A DNA stretch of 64,000 nt from CBDBIK01 sp965206145. Lineage in GTDB: Bacteria > Pseudomonadota > Alphaproteobacteria > TMED109. The translations under genes and the position numbers were made by a program. Positions 15,615-25,353 of this stretch are shown one piece after another. Within the stretch, counting starts at the first letter, position 1, and the number at the start of each line of letters is the position of its first letter. The stretch lies in the NCBI GenBank assembly GCA_965206145.1, contig CBDBIK010000009.1, positions 124,001-188,000 on the forward strand. Reading direction: 5' to 3'. Under the pieces are notes generated by a model. That model was given only the letters and a program-made list of their open reading frames with translations, searched no databases and had not been told where the DNA came from.

Positions 15615-17897
15615 ATGGTCGAGCGTACAGCGTTACATAGCCACACCACCGAAGAGGCACTCGAGTTCCATCGCCGGGGGAAGCCCGGCAAGCTCGAAAT
15701 CGCCCCCACCAAGCCACTGGCGACCGCACGCGACCTCTCACTCGCCTACTCGCCAGGGGTAGCGGTTCCCTGCCTCGAGATCGAGCGCGACCCTGCCTCT
15801 GCCTATGACCTCACCGCCAAGGGCAACACCGTCGCCGTGATCTCGAATGGCAGCGCCGTGCTGGGACTTGGCAACCTCGGCGCACTGGCCTCCAAACCTG
15901 TGATGGAGGGAAAGGCGGTCCTCTTCAAGCGCTTCGCCGACATCGACGGTATCGATCTTGAGGTAGATACCGAGGACGTCGACGAGTTCATCGCCGCCGT
16001 CCGCTACCTCGGCAAGAGCTGGGGCGGGATTAACCTTGAGGACATCAAGGCACCCGAGTGCTTCATTATCGAGCAGCAGCTATCCGAGCTACTCGACATT
16101 CCCGTTTTCCACGATGACCAGCACGGCACCGCCATCATCGCCGTCGCAGGTGTCCTCAACGCCCTCGATCTCACCGGCCGTTCTATCAAGGATGCAAAAA
16201 TTGTGATCAACGGTGCAGGCTCGGCGGGAATTGCCTCAGCCGAGCTCCTGAAGGCGATGGGCTTTTCCTCCAACCAGGTCGTCCTGTGCGACCGCTCAGG
16301 CGTGATTTACCAGGGACGTGACGGTCTTAACCAATGGAAAGCAGCCCATGCCGCCAACACGGATACACGCACCCTTGCCGATGCACTCAGGGGTGCCGAC
16401 GTGGCTTTTGGGCTGTCGGCGAAGGGAGCATTTACTCCTGACATGATGCGTTCGATGGCACCGAAACCGATTGTCTTTGCGATGGCCAACCCCGACCCTG
16501 AGATCCTTCCAGAAAACCTCGCCGAAGTTCGCGGCGACGGCATTGTCGCAACCGGTCGGTCCGATTACCCCAACCAAGTGAACAACGTCCTTGGCTTCCC
16601 CTACATCTTCCGCGGTGCCCTCGATGTCCGTGCTTCGACCATCAACATGGAAATGAAGATCGCCGCTACCGAGGCGCTCGCTAGGCTTGCCCGCGAAGAC
16701 GTCCCCGACGAGGTCACCGCCGCCTACGCAGGTGGAGACCTCCGCTACGGACCGGAGTACATCATCCCGAAGCCCTTCGATCCGCGTCTCATCACTGCAT
16801 TGCCACCGGCGGTCGCCGAGGCAGCACGCGCCACGGGTGTCGCTGGGCGGCCCATCGAAGACGCAAAGGAGTACCGCAACACCCTTGCTTCCCGGCTCGA
16901 CCGAACCGCCTCGATGATGCAGATGCTCGGTGACGAGTTGCGCGCCAATCCTCGCAGCATGGTCTTTGCCGAGGGTGAGGAGAGCCGCGTCATCCGCGCT
17001 GCCGCCCGTTGGCGTGACGAAGGCTTCGGCACTCCCATCCTGATCGGCAGTGAGGAGCGAGTGCTCGCCAGCATGAACCGGATCGGTATTGATTCGGCTA
17101 AGGGCATGACAATTCTCAACGCTCTGGTCAGTCCGCACAACAGGAAGTACGCGGACTTCCTGTACGAGCGACTGGGCCGCAAGGGCTTCCTGTTTCGCGA
17201 CTGCCAACGTCTGGTCAACCGCGACCGCAACGTCTTCTCGGCTTGCGTGGTCGCCTGTGGCGATGCCGACGCGATGGTCACGGGCACTACCCGGAACTAT
17301 TACGCGTCCCTCGAAGATATCCGGACAGCGATCGATCCCGCACCCGACAGCCTACTGTTCGGTCTCTCGATAGCGATCATGCGCGGGCGCACACTCTTTA
17401 TCGCCGACAGCACGGTGAACGAGCACCTCTCGGCCGACGATCTCGCCCGCATTTCGATCAAGACCGCCAAGGTTGTACGCCGGCTACACCACACACCGCG
17501 GGTCGCGCTGTTGTCGTTCGCCAACTTTGGTCATCCCATCAGTGATCGAACGTTCAGCGTGCGCAAGGCCGTCAAGATTCTCGATTCGGAGGAAAGAGAT
17601 TTCTCTTACGATGGCGAAATGACTGCCGATGTTGCCCTCAGCCCAGAACTCCAGGAACATTACCCGATCTCCCGCCTCGGTGGCCCGGCCAACGTATTCG
17701 TGATGCCAGATCTTAACGCGGCAAGTATTGCAACAAAAATGCTTGCTGAAACAGAAGGTTGCCGAATTCTTGGCCCGATGTTGTGCGGTTTTGGCCATCC
17801 GGTCCAGATCGTTCGGATCGGGGCGCGAGTTTCCGAAATCGTGAACGCCTCCATCCTCGCGACTCACACGACGGGCCCAGTCGACGGGGACAATTAG
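15615..17897 (+). CDS. maeB: NADP-dependent malic enzyme with C-terminal phosphate acetyltransferase-like domain (MaeB type)
   Basis: Oxidative decarboxylation of malate to pyruvate. Residues about 10-420 are the malic enzyme part: LAYSPGVAVPC, FKRFADIDGIDLEVDT, FHDDQHGTA with the metal site, and NGAGSAGIASAELL for the dinucleotide. Residues about 430-760 form a Pta-like domain (MVFAEGEESRVIRAAARW, HTPRVALLSFANFG), which in this family is regulatory, responding to acetyl-CoA. I prefer the ATG at 15615, with GGAG five bases upstream, over an in-frame ATG at 15588. It is followed after 10 bases by phoR, but no functional link is apparent. Confidence 0.93.
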   Translation: MVERTALHSHTTEEALEFHRRGKPGKLEIAPTKPLATARDLSLAYSPGVAVPCLEIERDPASAYDLTAKGNTVAVISNGSAVLGLGNLGALASKPVMEGKAVLFKRFADIDGIDLEVDTEDVDEFIAAVRYLGKSWGGINLEDIKAPECFIIEQQLSELLDIPVFHDDQHGTAIIAVAGVLNALDLTGRSIKDAKIVINGAGSAGIASAELLKAMGFSSNQVVLCDRSGVIYQGRDGLNQWKAAHAANTDTRTLADALRGADVAFGLSAKGAFTPDMMRSMAPKPIVFAMANPDPEILPENLAEVRGDGIVATGRSDYPNQVNNVLGFPYIFRGALDVRASTINMEMKIAATEALARLAREDVPDEVTAAYAGGDLRYGPEYIIPKPFDPRLITALPPAVAEAARATGVAGRPIEDAKEYRNTLASRLDRTASMMQMLGDELRANPRSMVFAEGEESRVIRAAARWRDEGFGTPILIGSEERVLASMNRIGIDSAKGMTILNALVSPHNRKYADFLYERLGRKGFLFRDCQRLVNRDRNVFSACVVACGDADAMVTGTTRNYYASLEDIRTAIDPAPDSLLFGLSIAIMRGRTLFIADSTVNEHLSADDLARISIKTAKVVRRLHHTPRVALLSFANFGHPISDRTFSVRKAVKILDSEERDFSYDGEMTADVALSPELQEHYPISRLGGPANVFVMPDLNAASIATKMLAETEGCRILGPMLCGFGHPVQIVRIGARVSEIVNASILATHTTGPVDGDN

Positions 17898-17907
17898 GTA
17901 GCGACCT

Positions 17908-19281
17908 ATGTCTGTCGGTGACGGTTGGCGCCAGATTCTTGGCGCGGGCCTTCCCGCCGGTATCGCGCTGGTGGTGCTTTCCGCAATAGAAGTGATCTCG
18001 CCTGCGACGGCACTGATCGTCTGGGTGGCGACGTTCATCGTTTCCGCATTCTTTGCTATCCCGCGCGCACGTTCCTTACGCGACCTCGAGGAGTGGACCG
18101 CTCGTCTCGGAAACGGGGAACCAGTTCCTCCCCCAGAATCGTCGTCGTCTCTTCAGGTCCTCATGCGCAACCTCGGAGCACTGGCCCGCCGCCTCGAACG
18201 CCAACAAGGCGACCACCTGCAGAGTGCATCGCTCTTAGAGATGATCATCGAGGGAATCCCGACCCCGCTTCTGGTAATCGATCAGGATGACCGGGTTCTC
18301 CGCGCCAATTCCGCAGCTGCCGACCTTTTTGGAACCAGTCCCGTTGGACACGCACTTCTCGAAGTGGTGCGCGTGCCGGAAGTGGCGGAAGCGTTGGTTC
18401 GTGCCCGGGGAGAGCATGAGTCCGTTGAGGCGAGTTTCGTGCTCCCCAATCCGGACGGAAGGATTCTGCAACTGGCGGTCCGTCCGCTTGAGCGAGAAGG
18501 AAAGCATCCGCCCGAAGTGTTGCTTCTTTTTGAGGACCGCACTGCCACCGAGCGGCGGGATCAGATCCGGGGCTCGTTCATCGCCAATGCGAGTCATGAG
18601 ATCCGCACGCCGCTGACCGCCATCATCGGCATTGTCGAGACGCTCTCGGGCCCGGCCCGCGATGACCCGGAAGCCCGTGAACGCTATCTCGGTCGCCTCG
18701 GGGGGCAAGCGAAACGGATCCAGACACTGGTCGACAATCTCCTCAGCCTTTCGCGGGTGGAGATGACCGAAGGCGAGCTTCCTCGAGAAGAACTCGATCT
18801 TGTCGAACTTGCCCGTTCCGTGGTCCGCGATACTGACTGGCAAGCCTTGGAACGAAACATCGATCTACGAATCAAGACACCGGAAGGCCCGGTGAAAATC
18901 CTCGGTGACGAACTTCAGCTCCGCCAAATGCTCATCAATCTCGTGGACAACGCGATCCGGTATGGCCACAGGGGAGGACAGGTATCGGTCGAAGTGGAGA
19001 TGGCCGAGAATTTCCGGGAAGCGAGTGTCGTCGTCGAAGACGACGGGCCGGGAATTTCTCCCGACGAGGTGGATCGGATCTTCGAGCGGTTCTACCGAAC
19101 CGAAGCTGCCCGACAGGCTCACGAGTCCGGACACGGATTGGGGTTGGCAATCGTGAAGCACGTTTCACTGCGTCACCGGGGTCGTCTCGACATTGACAGT
19201 GAGTTGGGACGGGGAAGCCGTTTTGTCGCCAGGCTTCCAGCCGCCCGGGACACACGCCAAGAGGCCTCGAAACCTCTGTAA
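17908..19281 (+). CDS. phoR: Phosphate regulon sensor histidine kinase PhoR
   Basis: A 457-residue membrane kinase. Two hydrophobic helices lie at residues 13-32 and 33-51 with almost no periplasmic loop, as in PhoR. A PAS domain (about 105-215, EMIIEGIPTPLLVIDQDDRVLRAN) leads into the HisKA helix with phospho-acceptor His230 in NASHEIRTPL, then the ATPase domain with an N box (LINLVDNAIRYG), DDGPGISPDE and GHGLGLAIVK. It stands directly before pstSCAB-phoU-phoB, so it should phosphorylate PhoB when phosphate is scarce. Confidence 0.94.
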   Translation: MSVGDGWRQILGAGLPAGIALVVLSAIEVISPATALIVWVATFIVSAFFAIPRARSLRDLEEWTARLGNGEPVPPPESSSSLQVLMRNLGALARRLERQQGDHLQSASLLEMIIEGIPTPLLVIDQDDRVLRANSAAADLFGTSPVGHALLEVVRVPEVAEALVRARGEHESVEASFVLPNPDGRILQLAVRPLEREGKHPPEVLLLFEDRTATERRDQIRGSFIANASHEIRTPLTAIIGIVETLSGPARDDPEARERYLGRLGGQAKRIQTLVDNLLSLSRVEMTEGELPREELDLVELARSVVRDTDWQALERNIDLRIKTPEGPVKILGDELQLRQMLINLVDNAIRYGHRGGQVSVEVEMAENFREASVVVEDDGPGISPDEVDRIFERFYRTEAARQAHESGHGLGLAIVKHVSLRHRGRLDIDSELGRGSRFVARLPAARDTRQEASKPL

Positions 19282-19286
19282 TAAAA

Positions 19287-19304
19287 CCTTCACATTCATT
19301 TCAT
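19287..19304 (+). promoter_or_regulatory. Candidate Pho box upstream of pstS
   Basis: Two 7-base half-sites, CCTTCAC (19287-19293) and ATTTCAT (19298-19304), are separated by 4 bases, giving the 11-base period of PhoB direct repeats (consensus CTGTCAT, 4 bases, CTGTCAT). The matches are 4/7 and 5/7. It sits about 86 bases before the pstS start, after phoR, which is where a PhoB-activated promoter would be expected. Confidence 0.5.
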
Positions 19305-19389
19305 ATAAACACACCGTTGCCTTTGTACATCATGGGTGCTAGGTGGGCACCCGGCGTCCAAAACCCTCACGTCGGAGTCGTCTCCCACC

Positions 19390-20430
19390 ATGATCAAACA
19401 TCTCGCATTTCTCGGCCTGACGTTCTTTTACCTCGCTGGAATTGCGCATGCCCGGGACCAAATCAATATCGTCGGGTCTTCCACCGTCTATCCTTTCGCA
19501 ACCGTGGTCGCAGAAAACTTCGGCCGTTCGACTGATTTCAAGACGCCCAAAATCGAATCCACTGGGTCCGGTGGCGGAATAAAGCTGTTTTGTGCGGGCC
19601 TCGGGCTAAACCACCCTGACATTACCAACGCATCGCGCCGGATAAAGAGGAGCGAGTTCGAGCTCTGCCGGAAGAACGGTGTTCTGGATGTCGTTGAAAT
19701 CAAGATCGGTTACGACGGGATCGTTTTGGCCAACGCCAAGTCAGCTCCGACGCTGAGCCTGACCCGCCGCCACTTGTACCTGGCACTCGCCAAACAGGTG
19801 CCCGAAGAGAACAAGGAAGGTGGCAAGCTGGTTGAGAACCCGAACATGACCTGGAAGGATGTCGATCCCTCGTTGCCCGACCAGACCATCGAGGTTCTTG
19901 GTCCGCCGCCGACCTCTGGCACGCGTGATGCCTTCAACGAGCTCGCCATCGAGGGAGGATGCAAAACCTTTCCGGAACTCAAAGCACTGCAAAAGGAAGA
20001 CAAGAAATTCTACAAGGCTCTGTGTCACGGCATCCGCGAAGACGGCGTCTACGTGGAGGTCGGCGAGAACGATAACCTGATTGTGCAGAAGCTCGTGGGA
20101 AACCCTGGTGCGCTCGGAGTGTTCGGTTTCTCGTTCCTCGACCAGAACCGCAACGCTATTAAGGGTGCCCTCATTGATGGCGTGGCTCCCACTTTCGAGA
20201 AGATCGCAAGCCGCGAATACCCCATCTCGCGACCGCTGTACTTTTACGTGAAAAAAGCTCACGTGGACGTGATCCCGGGCATGAACGAGTACATCGCCGC
20301 CTTCACGAACGAAGAAGCATGGGGCGAGGACGGCTACCTCGCTGATCGAGGACTCATTCCGCTCCCCGACGGCGAACGTGGAAAGGTCGGCTCGGATGCC
20401 ATTGACCTCAACAGCCTGCATAGCCTCTAG
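19390..20430 (+). CDS. pstS: Phosphate ABC transporter substrate-binding protein PstS
   Basis: Periplasmic phosphate-binding protein. From the ATG at 19390 it has 346 residues with a signal peptide (MIKHLAFLGLTFFYLAGIAHA) and the mature start RDQINIVGSSTVYPFA, where SSTVYP contacts phosphate. The second site is in ESTGSGGGIKLFC, and PPTSGTRDAF completes the pocket. The longer frame from 19336 has no leader character. It is the first gene of pstSCAB-phoU-phoB and is preceded by a candidate Pho box. Confidence 0.95.
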   Translation: MIKHLAFLGLTFFYLAGIAHARDQINIVGSSTVYPFATVVAENFGRSTDFKTPKIESTGSGGGIKLFCAGLGLNHPDITNASRRIKRSEFELCRKNGVLDVVEIKIGYDGIVLANAKSAPTLSLTRRHLYLALAKQVPEENKEGGKLVENPNMTWKDVDPSLPDQTIEVLGPPPTSGTRDAFNELAIEGGCKTFPELKALQKEDKKFYKALCHGIREDGVYVEVGENDNLIVQKLVGNPGALGVFGFSFLDQNRNAIKGALIDGVAPTFEKIASREYPISRPLYFYVKKAHVDVIPGMNEYIAAFTNEEAWGEDGYLADRGLIPLPDGERGKVGSDAIDLNSLHSL

Positions 20431-20448
20431 GTCGCAGGATCTGGCGCG

Positions 20449-21834
20449 GTGGTCGGCCCAGTCGGCCGTCACACCCTTTCTCTTTTCGTGTTCGCCACCA
20501 GCGCCCCCCTCCTGATCATTGCCCTGTTCGGGGCTGGCGCTCACTACGCCACGTATCAACGTACGACCGCAAACGGGACGCTGACGGGTCTTTCCACGCA
20601 TTACAGTTGGTACGCAGTGCTGTGGACGATCGGCCCAGCAGCGATAGCGTTCGTCGCCTGCTCGATCTTCGATGGAATCGTCATCCGAAACCTTGTCCTT
20701 TCGGACTTCCCAAACGTTGCAGAATCCGAAACAACGCTCCTCTACAACTCAATTCAAAACGCTGCCGAAGGAACCTTCGCGGCCCAAGTGCCGCAGGCGA
20801 GCGTCGACACTCTGTTACGCCTCGAAGCCTGGAGTGCGGCAGCACGTTTCGCTGTCGTCGTGTCCCTCGCAGTGCTCGGTTTCTTCATTGGCTGGTCAAG
20901 GATCAACCCAGACCTGAAGGCCCGAAACCAGGTCGAGAACGCGCTTCTCGTGGGACTCTTCGTCGCCTCGATTATCGCCATCCTGACCACCGTCGGAATC
21001 GTCCTTTCCCTGGTCTTCGAAACTTTTCGTTTTTTCCAGTTGGTGTCCCCGTTCGAATTTTTCTTCGGACTGGACTGGTCACCTCAGATCGCACTCCGCG
21101 AGGATCAAGTCGCCTCCTCCGGTGCGTTCGGTGCGGTGCCGGTGTTCGCCGGCACTCTGCTGATCACCGTGATCGCCATGTGTGTCGCTGGCCCCATCGG
21201 GTTGATGTCGGCGATCTACCTTTCCGAGTACGCCCACCCCGGTGTGCGCAACGCCGTAAAACCCATGCTCGAGGTTCTCGCCGGCATCCCGACGGTGGTC
21301 TACGGGTTTTTTGCCGCCCTGGTTCTGACGCCGTGGCTGCGCAACCTCGGGCTCGATCTGGGACTCACCATCTCCTCCGAAAGCGCATTCGCCGCCGGAC
21401 TGGTGATGGGAATCATGATTATCCCATTCATCTCCTCCCTCTCCGACGACATCATGACGGCGGTTCCCAAGGGATTGCGGGAAGGCTCTTATGGCCTCGG
21501 TGCCACCACTTCCGAAACCATCCGTTGGGTCGTGCTCCCCGCCGCAACGCCGGGAATCGTCGGTGCCTTCATGCTGGCGATCTCACGTGCCATTGGTGAG
21601 ACAATGATTGTTGTCATGGCCGCAGGTCTGGCTGCCAATCTCACGGCCAACCCGTTCGAGGCGGTCACCACCGTCACGGTGCAAATCGCGACCCTGCTCG
21701 TCGGCGATCACGAGTTCAATAGTGAGAAGACCATGGCTGCTTTTGCACTGGGACTGACGCTCTTTTTCGTGACGTTAGCCCTTAACGTCATCGCGCTGCG
21801 GGTCGTACAGCGCTACAGCGAACGATATGACTGA
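20449..21834 (+). CDS. pstC: Phosphate ABC transporter permease PstC
   Basis: Inner-membrane permease, 461 residues from a GTG. It is longer than the roughly 320-residue E. coli PstC because of an N-terminal extension with an additional hydrophobic helix (LFVFATSAPLLIIALFGAG), a second at about 45-62, and a soluble stretch (residues 65-120). The permease core starts near 160; the ABC-coupling loop is SLSDDIMTAVPKGLREGSYGLGATTSETI. The enlarged form is common in alphaproteobacteria. It overlaps pstA by 8 nt. Confidence 0.93.
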   Translation: MVGPVGRHTLSLFVFATSAPLLIIALFGAGAHYATYQRTTANGTLTGLSTHYSWYAVLWTIGPAAIAFVACSIFDGIVIRNLVLSDFPNVAESETTLLYNSIQNAAEGTFAAQVPQASVDTLLRLEAWSAAARFAVVVSLAVLGFFIGWSRINPDLKARNQVENALLVGLFVASIIAILTTVGIVLSLVFETFRFFQLVSPFEFFFGLDWSPQIALREDQVASSGAFGAVPVFAGTLLITVIAMCVAGPIGLMSAIYLSEYAHPGVRNAVKPMLEVLAGIPTVVYGFFAALVLTPWLRNLGLDLGLTISSESAFAAGLVMGIMIIPFISSLSDDIMTAVPKGLREGSYGLGATTSETIRWVVLPAATPGIVGAFMLAISRAIGETMIVVMAAGLAANLTANPFEAVTTVTVQIATLLVGDHEFNSEKTMAAFALGLTLFFVTLALNVIALRVVQRYSERYD

Positions 21835-23140
21835 GACGATGCTGCCAGCGCACATCAAACCCGAAAGTCCCGTCGATAGGGGTGCCGCAAAGCGGCGTCG
21901 ACGACAGGCCGCCGAGAAACGATTCCGCTGGTTCGGAATCGCCGCCATCGCCGCTGCGACCAGCTTCCTTGTTGTTTTCCTGGGTAGCATCACAGTCCGT
22001 GGATATGCGGGGTTCGTTCAGGCCGAGATCCTGCTGCCCGTCTCGTTTGATGCGGAAGCAATCGACCCCGAAGGCAACAGGAGTTCGGCTTCCCTCGCCA
22101 AGGGCAACTACCGCACAGTGCTGCGGACAGCTCTTGCTCGCCTCTTCCCGGAAGCCGGAAATTCGAGAAGCGAGCGTCGGGCCCTTGCTTCGTTGGTGAG
22201 CAATGGGGCGGTGTTCAAACTTCGGGACATGGTTCGGGCTGATCCTGACCTTGTGGGTACGAGTCAAGACATATGGGTGCTCGCATCCGATGCCGTGGAC
22301 CAATTCCGCAAAGGAAAAATCTCCGCCGATACGCTGGAAGCGGACCGTCCGCTCAACGACCGAGCCATCGAGAGGATCAAAGCTCTTGATGCTGAAGAGC
22401 GCATCGCCACCCGCTTCAACCGGGGGTTCTTTTCGCGCGGCGATAGCCGCAACCCCGAGGAAGCCGGCATCCTTGGTGCCATCGTGGGTTCGGCACTGGT
22501 GATGGTCGTGACGCTCGTGCTCGCATTCCCGATCGGGGTGATGACCGCCGTCTATCTCGAATCGTTCGCGCCCCGAAACCGCCTCACCCGGCTCATCGAA
22601 ATCAATATCAATAACCTGGCCGCCGTACCGTCCATCGTGTTCGGGCTCCTGGGCCTAGCGGTGTTTCTCAATCTTTTCGGCATGCCCCGCTCAGCCGCAG
22701 TATCGGGTGGTCTTGTTCTGAGCCTGATGACGCTGCCAACCATCATCATCTCCTCACGGGCGGCGATCCGGGCCGTACCTCCCTCCATTCCGGAAGCAGC
22801 CATTGGACTTGGGGCCAGCAAAGTCCAGGCAGTGACTCATCATGTCCTGCCACTCGCCGCCCCAGGAATTCTTACCGGAACCATCATTGGAATGGCGCAG
22901 GCCTTGGGCGAGACGGCACCGCTCTTGATGATGGGAATGGTCGCCTTCATCGTCGAAATCCCGCAGGGATTTACCGATCCTTCCACAGTGTTGCCGGGAC
23001 AGGTCTATCTCTGGGCGGACAGCCCCGAGCGCGGCTTTGCGGAGAAAACTGCTGCCGCCATCATGGTCCTGCTGGGCTTTCTCATACTCATGAACGCTCT
23101 AGCCGTGTATTTGCGAAGAAAATTCGAAAACCGATGGTAA
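21827..23140 (+). CDS. pstA: Phosphate ABC transporter permease PstA
   Basis: Second permease subunit, 437 residues. One N-terminal helix (about 35-58) is followed by a soluble insert of about 160 residues with sequence resembling no named domain, then the permease core (AGILGAIVGSALVMVVTLVLAFPIGVMTAVYLE onward) with the coupling loop IRAVPPSIPEAAIGLGASKVQAVTHHVLP. Like PstC it is longer than the enterobacterial protein. It overlaps pstC (8 nt) and pstB (7 nt). Confidence 0.93.
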   Translation: MTETMLPAHIKPESPVDRGAAKRRRRQAAEKRFRWFGIAAIAAATSFLVVFLGSITVRGYAGFVQAEILLPVSFDAEAIDPEGNRSSASLAKGNYRTVLRTALARLFPEAGNSRSERRALASLVSNGAVFKLRDMVRADPDLVGTSQDIWVLASDAVDQFRKGKISADTLEADRPLNDRAIERIKALDAEERIATRFNRGFFSRGDSRNPEEAGILGAIVGSALVMVVTLVLAFPIGVMTAVYLESFAPRNRLTRLIEININNLAAVPSIVFGLLGLAVFLNLFGMPRSAAVSGGLVLSLMTLPTIIISSRAAIRAVPPSIPEAAIGLGASKVQAVTHHVLPLAAPGILTGTIIGMAQALGETAPLLMMGMVAFIVEIPQGFTDPSTVLPGQVYLWADSPERGFAEKTAAAIMVLLGFLILMNALAVYLRRKFENRW

Positions 23141-23919
23141 GCAAAATTGAACCCACGCACACCGTGCCCAAGCTCACCGGCCATGACGTGTCGGTGTTTT
23201 ACGGTGATAAGCAGGCCGTCTTCGGGGTTGATATCGAAATTTTGGCACGCGAAGTAACCGCTTTCATCGGTCCTTCCGGTTGCGGAAAATCGACACTGTT
23301 GCGCTGTTTCAACCGCATGAATGACCTGATCGAGAACTGCCGCACCTCCGGCGAGGTAATCATGGACGGCGAGGACATTTGTGCGCCGGACGTGGACGTG
23401 GTGTACCTGCGCACGCGCATCGGGATGGTGTTCCAAAAACCCAACCCATTCCCGAAATCGGTCTACGACAACGTCGCCTACGGACCGAAGATCCACGGCA
23501 TGGCCACCACTCGCGCCGCCCTCGACGAAGTCGTCGAGACGAGTCTGCGCAGTGCCGGGCTGTGGAACGAGGTGAAGGATCGCATCGACCAACCAGGAAC
23601 CGGTCTCTCGGGCGGGCAGCAGCAGCGCCTGTGCATCGCCCGTGCTATCGCCGTCAAACCCGACGTGTTGTTGATGGACGAACCATGCTCGGCCCTCGAC
23701 CCCATTGCCACCGCTACCATCGAGGAATTGATCCACGAGCTCCGCGCCGAGTACACAATCGTCATCGTGACCCATAACATGCAGCAGGCGGCGCGCGTCT
23801 CGCAGAGAACTGCATTCATGCACCTGGGCAAACTGATCGAATTCGACGCGACAACAAAAATCTTCACCAATCCCGCGAGAGAAGCGACGCAGGACTACAT
23901 CACCGGCCGTTTTGGCTGA
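23134..23919 (+). CDS. pstB: Phosphate ABC transporter ATP-binding protein PstB
   Basis: A 261-residue ABC ATPase. Walker A is GPSGCGKST (near residue 46), the Q-loop is in GMVFQKPNPFP, the signature is LSGGQQQRL, and Walker B is VLLMDEPCSALDP with a following TIVIVTHN switch histidine. It powers PstCA import and, with PhoU, relays phosphate status to PhoR. The ATG overlaps the pstA end. Confidence 0.96.
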   Translation: MVSKIEPTHTVPKLTGHDVSVFYGDKQAVFGVDIEILAREVTAFIGPSGCGKSTLLRCFNRMNDLIENCRTSGEVIMDGEDICAPDVDVVYLRTRIGMVFQKPNPFPKSVYDNVAYGPKIHGMATTRAALDEVVETSLRSAGLWNEVKDRIDQPGTGLSGGQQQRLCIARAIAVKPDVLLMDEPCSALDPIATATIEELIHELRAEYTIVIVTHNMQQAARVSQRTAFMHLGKLIEFDATTKIFTNPAREATQDYITGRFG

Positions 23920-23935
23920 TACCTAGAGAACCACG

Positions 23936-24658
23936 ATGACAGAACACACGGCCACCGCATTCGGCGAAGAGCTCGCCGTCCTGGATCGCACCCTGCTCGC
24001 CATGGGTGGGCTGACCGAAGCACAGGTCTCCCGCGCCGTTTCGGCTGCCGTCAAACGCGACAGCAATTGCGCCGAACTGGTGCTGGGGCACGAGCCGGAA
24101 ATCGATCGGCACGAACAGATGATCCAGGAGCAGGTCGAGCGGATTTTCGCGCTGCGTCAGCCTGTCGCCCAGGACCTGCGCATCGTGCTGGCTGCCTTGC
24201 AGATTTCCAGCGATCTCGAACGCGTCGGTGACCTGGCGGTTAGTGTCGCCAAGCGCTCCATCGTGCTTTCCGAAACCCCAGAAGTCCCCGGGTTGGGAAT
24301 TCTTCCCCGCTTCGGCAGTGCGACCCTCTCCATGCTCCACGACGTGCTCGATTCCTATGGAAACCGAAACGAGCAGCAGGCTCAGTCGGTCTGGGAGCGC
24401 GACGCCGAGCTCGACAACATGTACGCAAGTATCTGTCGCGAACTTCTCACGCACATGATGGAGGATCCTCGTCAGATTACGCCCGGCGTTCACCTCCTTT
24501 TCATTGCCAAGAACTTCGAACGAATTGCGGACCATGCAACGAACATTGCCGAGGACATTAACTACGTGTTGGCGGGAATCCGGGTCATCGATGAACGCCC
24601 GCGAGGCAATGTCGAGGATGTGGAAGGTCCCGTGACGCCGATAGAGGGAGTGAAGTGA
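23936..24658 (+). CDS. phoU: Phosphate signalling complex protein PhoU
   Basis: A 240-residue PhoU made of two three-helix PhoU repeats. Characteristic stretches are E/D-rich metal-site regions such as DLRIVLAALQISSDLERVGDLA (about 80-101) and HLLFIAKNFERIADHATNIAEDI near residue 200. It dampens PhoR activity when phosphate is plentiful. It lies 16 bases after pstB and overlaps phoB by 4 nt (GTGA). Confidence 0.95.
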   Translation: MTEHTATAFGEELAVLDRTLLAMGGLTEAQVSRAVSAAVKRDSNCAELVLGHEPEIDRHEQMIQEQVERIFALRQPVAQDLRIVLAALQISSDLERVGDLAVSVAKRSIVLSETPEVPGLGILPRFGSATLSMLHDVLDSYGNRNEQQAQSVWERDAELDNMYASICRELLTHMMEDPRQITPGVHLLFIAKNFERIADHATNIAEDINYVLAGIRVIDERPRGNVEDVEGPVTPIEGVK

Positions 24659-25353
24659 CCGATCTCGTTCTCGTCGTCGAGGACGATGAAGAAATCCGTG
24701 ATCTCATTCTCTACAACCTGGCTGCGTCCGGTTTCGAAACGGAGGGAACCGGCGATGGTGCCCAAGCCTTGGAGATGTTACGGAAGAACCCTCACTCACT
24801 CGCCATCGTTGACTGGATGCTCCCCTCGGTTTCGGGGATCGAGGTTTGTCAGGCGATCCGCCGTTCGCCCAACCTACGAAGTCTCCCGATCATCATCCTC
24901 ACCGCCCGCGGCGAGGAGCGCGACCGCCTCAGGGGTTTTTCCATCGGCATTGACGACTATGTCGTGAAACCATTCTCGACGGCGGAACTGGTGGCCCGGG
25001 TGCGTGCCGTCCTTGCCCGTTGCCGCTCTGGGGGGGAAAGCAAGGAAAAGAAACTCGTCTACCACGACCTTGAACTCGACCCGGTCACCCACCGCGTAAA
25101 ACGGGCGGGACGCCCAACCCACCTCGGGCCCATCGAGTTTCGACTGCTGCGCAAACTTATCGAAAACCCGCAACGAGTCTTCTCCCGGCCGCAACTGCTG
25201 GATTCAGCTTGGGGCGAGAACATTTTCGTTGAGGAGCGCGCGGTTGATGTTCAGATTCGCCGGCTACGCAAGGCACTCAACGGACCAGGCGAGGCGAACC
25301 TGATCCGCACCGTCCGTTCAGCGGGCTACGCTCTCGACGCCGACAGCAAGTGA
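24655..25353 (+). CDS. phoB: Phosphate regulon response regulator PhoB
   Basis: A 232-residue OmpR-type regulator. The receiver domain has the acidic pair in VVEDDEE, phospho-acceptor Asp53 in AIVDWMLPSVSG, and the conserved Lys in DDYVVKPFS. A winged-helix domain follows (about 130-230: HLGPIEFRLLRKLIENPQRVFSR, VDVQIRRLRKAL). It starts at a GTG overlapping the phoU stop. The gene end overlaps the end of the convergent transporter gene by 28 nt. Confidence 0.96.
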   Translation: MTDLVLVVEDDEEIRDLILYNLAASGFETEGTGDGAQALEMLRKNPHSLAIVDWMLPSVSGIEVCQAIRRSPNLRSLPIIILTARGEERDRLRGFSIGIDDYVVKPFSTAELVARVRAVLARCRSGGESKEKKLVYHDLELDPVTHRVKRAGRPTHLGPIEFRLLRKLIENPQRVFSRPQLLDSAWGENIFVEERAVDVQIRRLRKALNGPGEANLIRTVRSAGYALDADSK

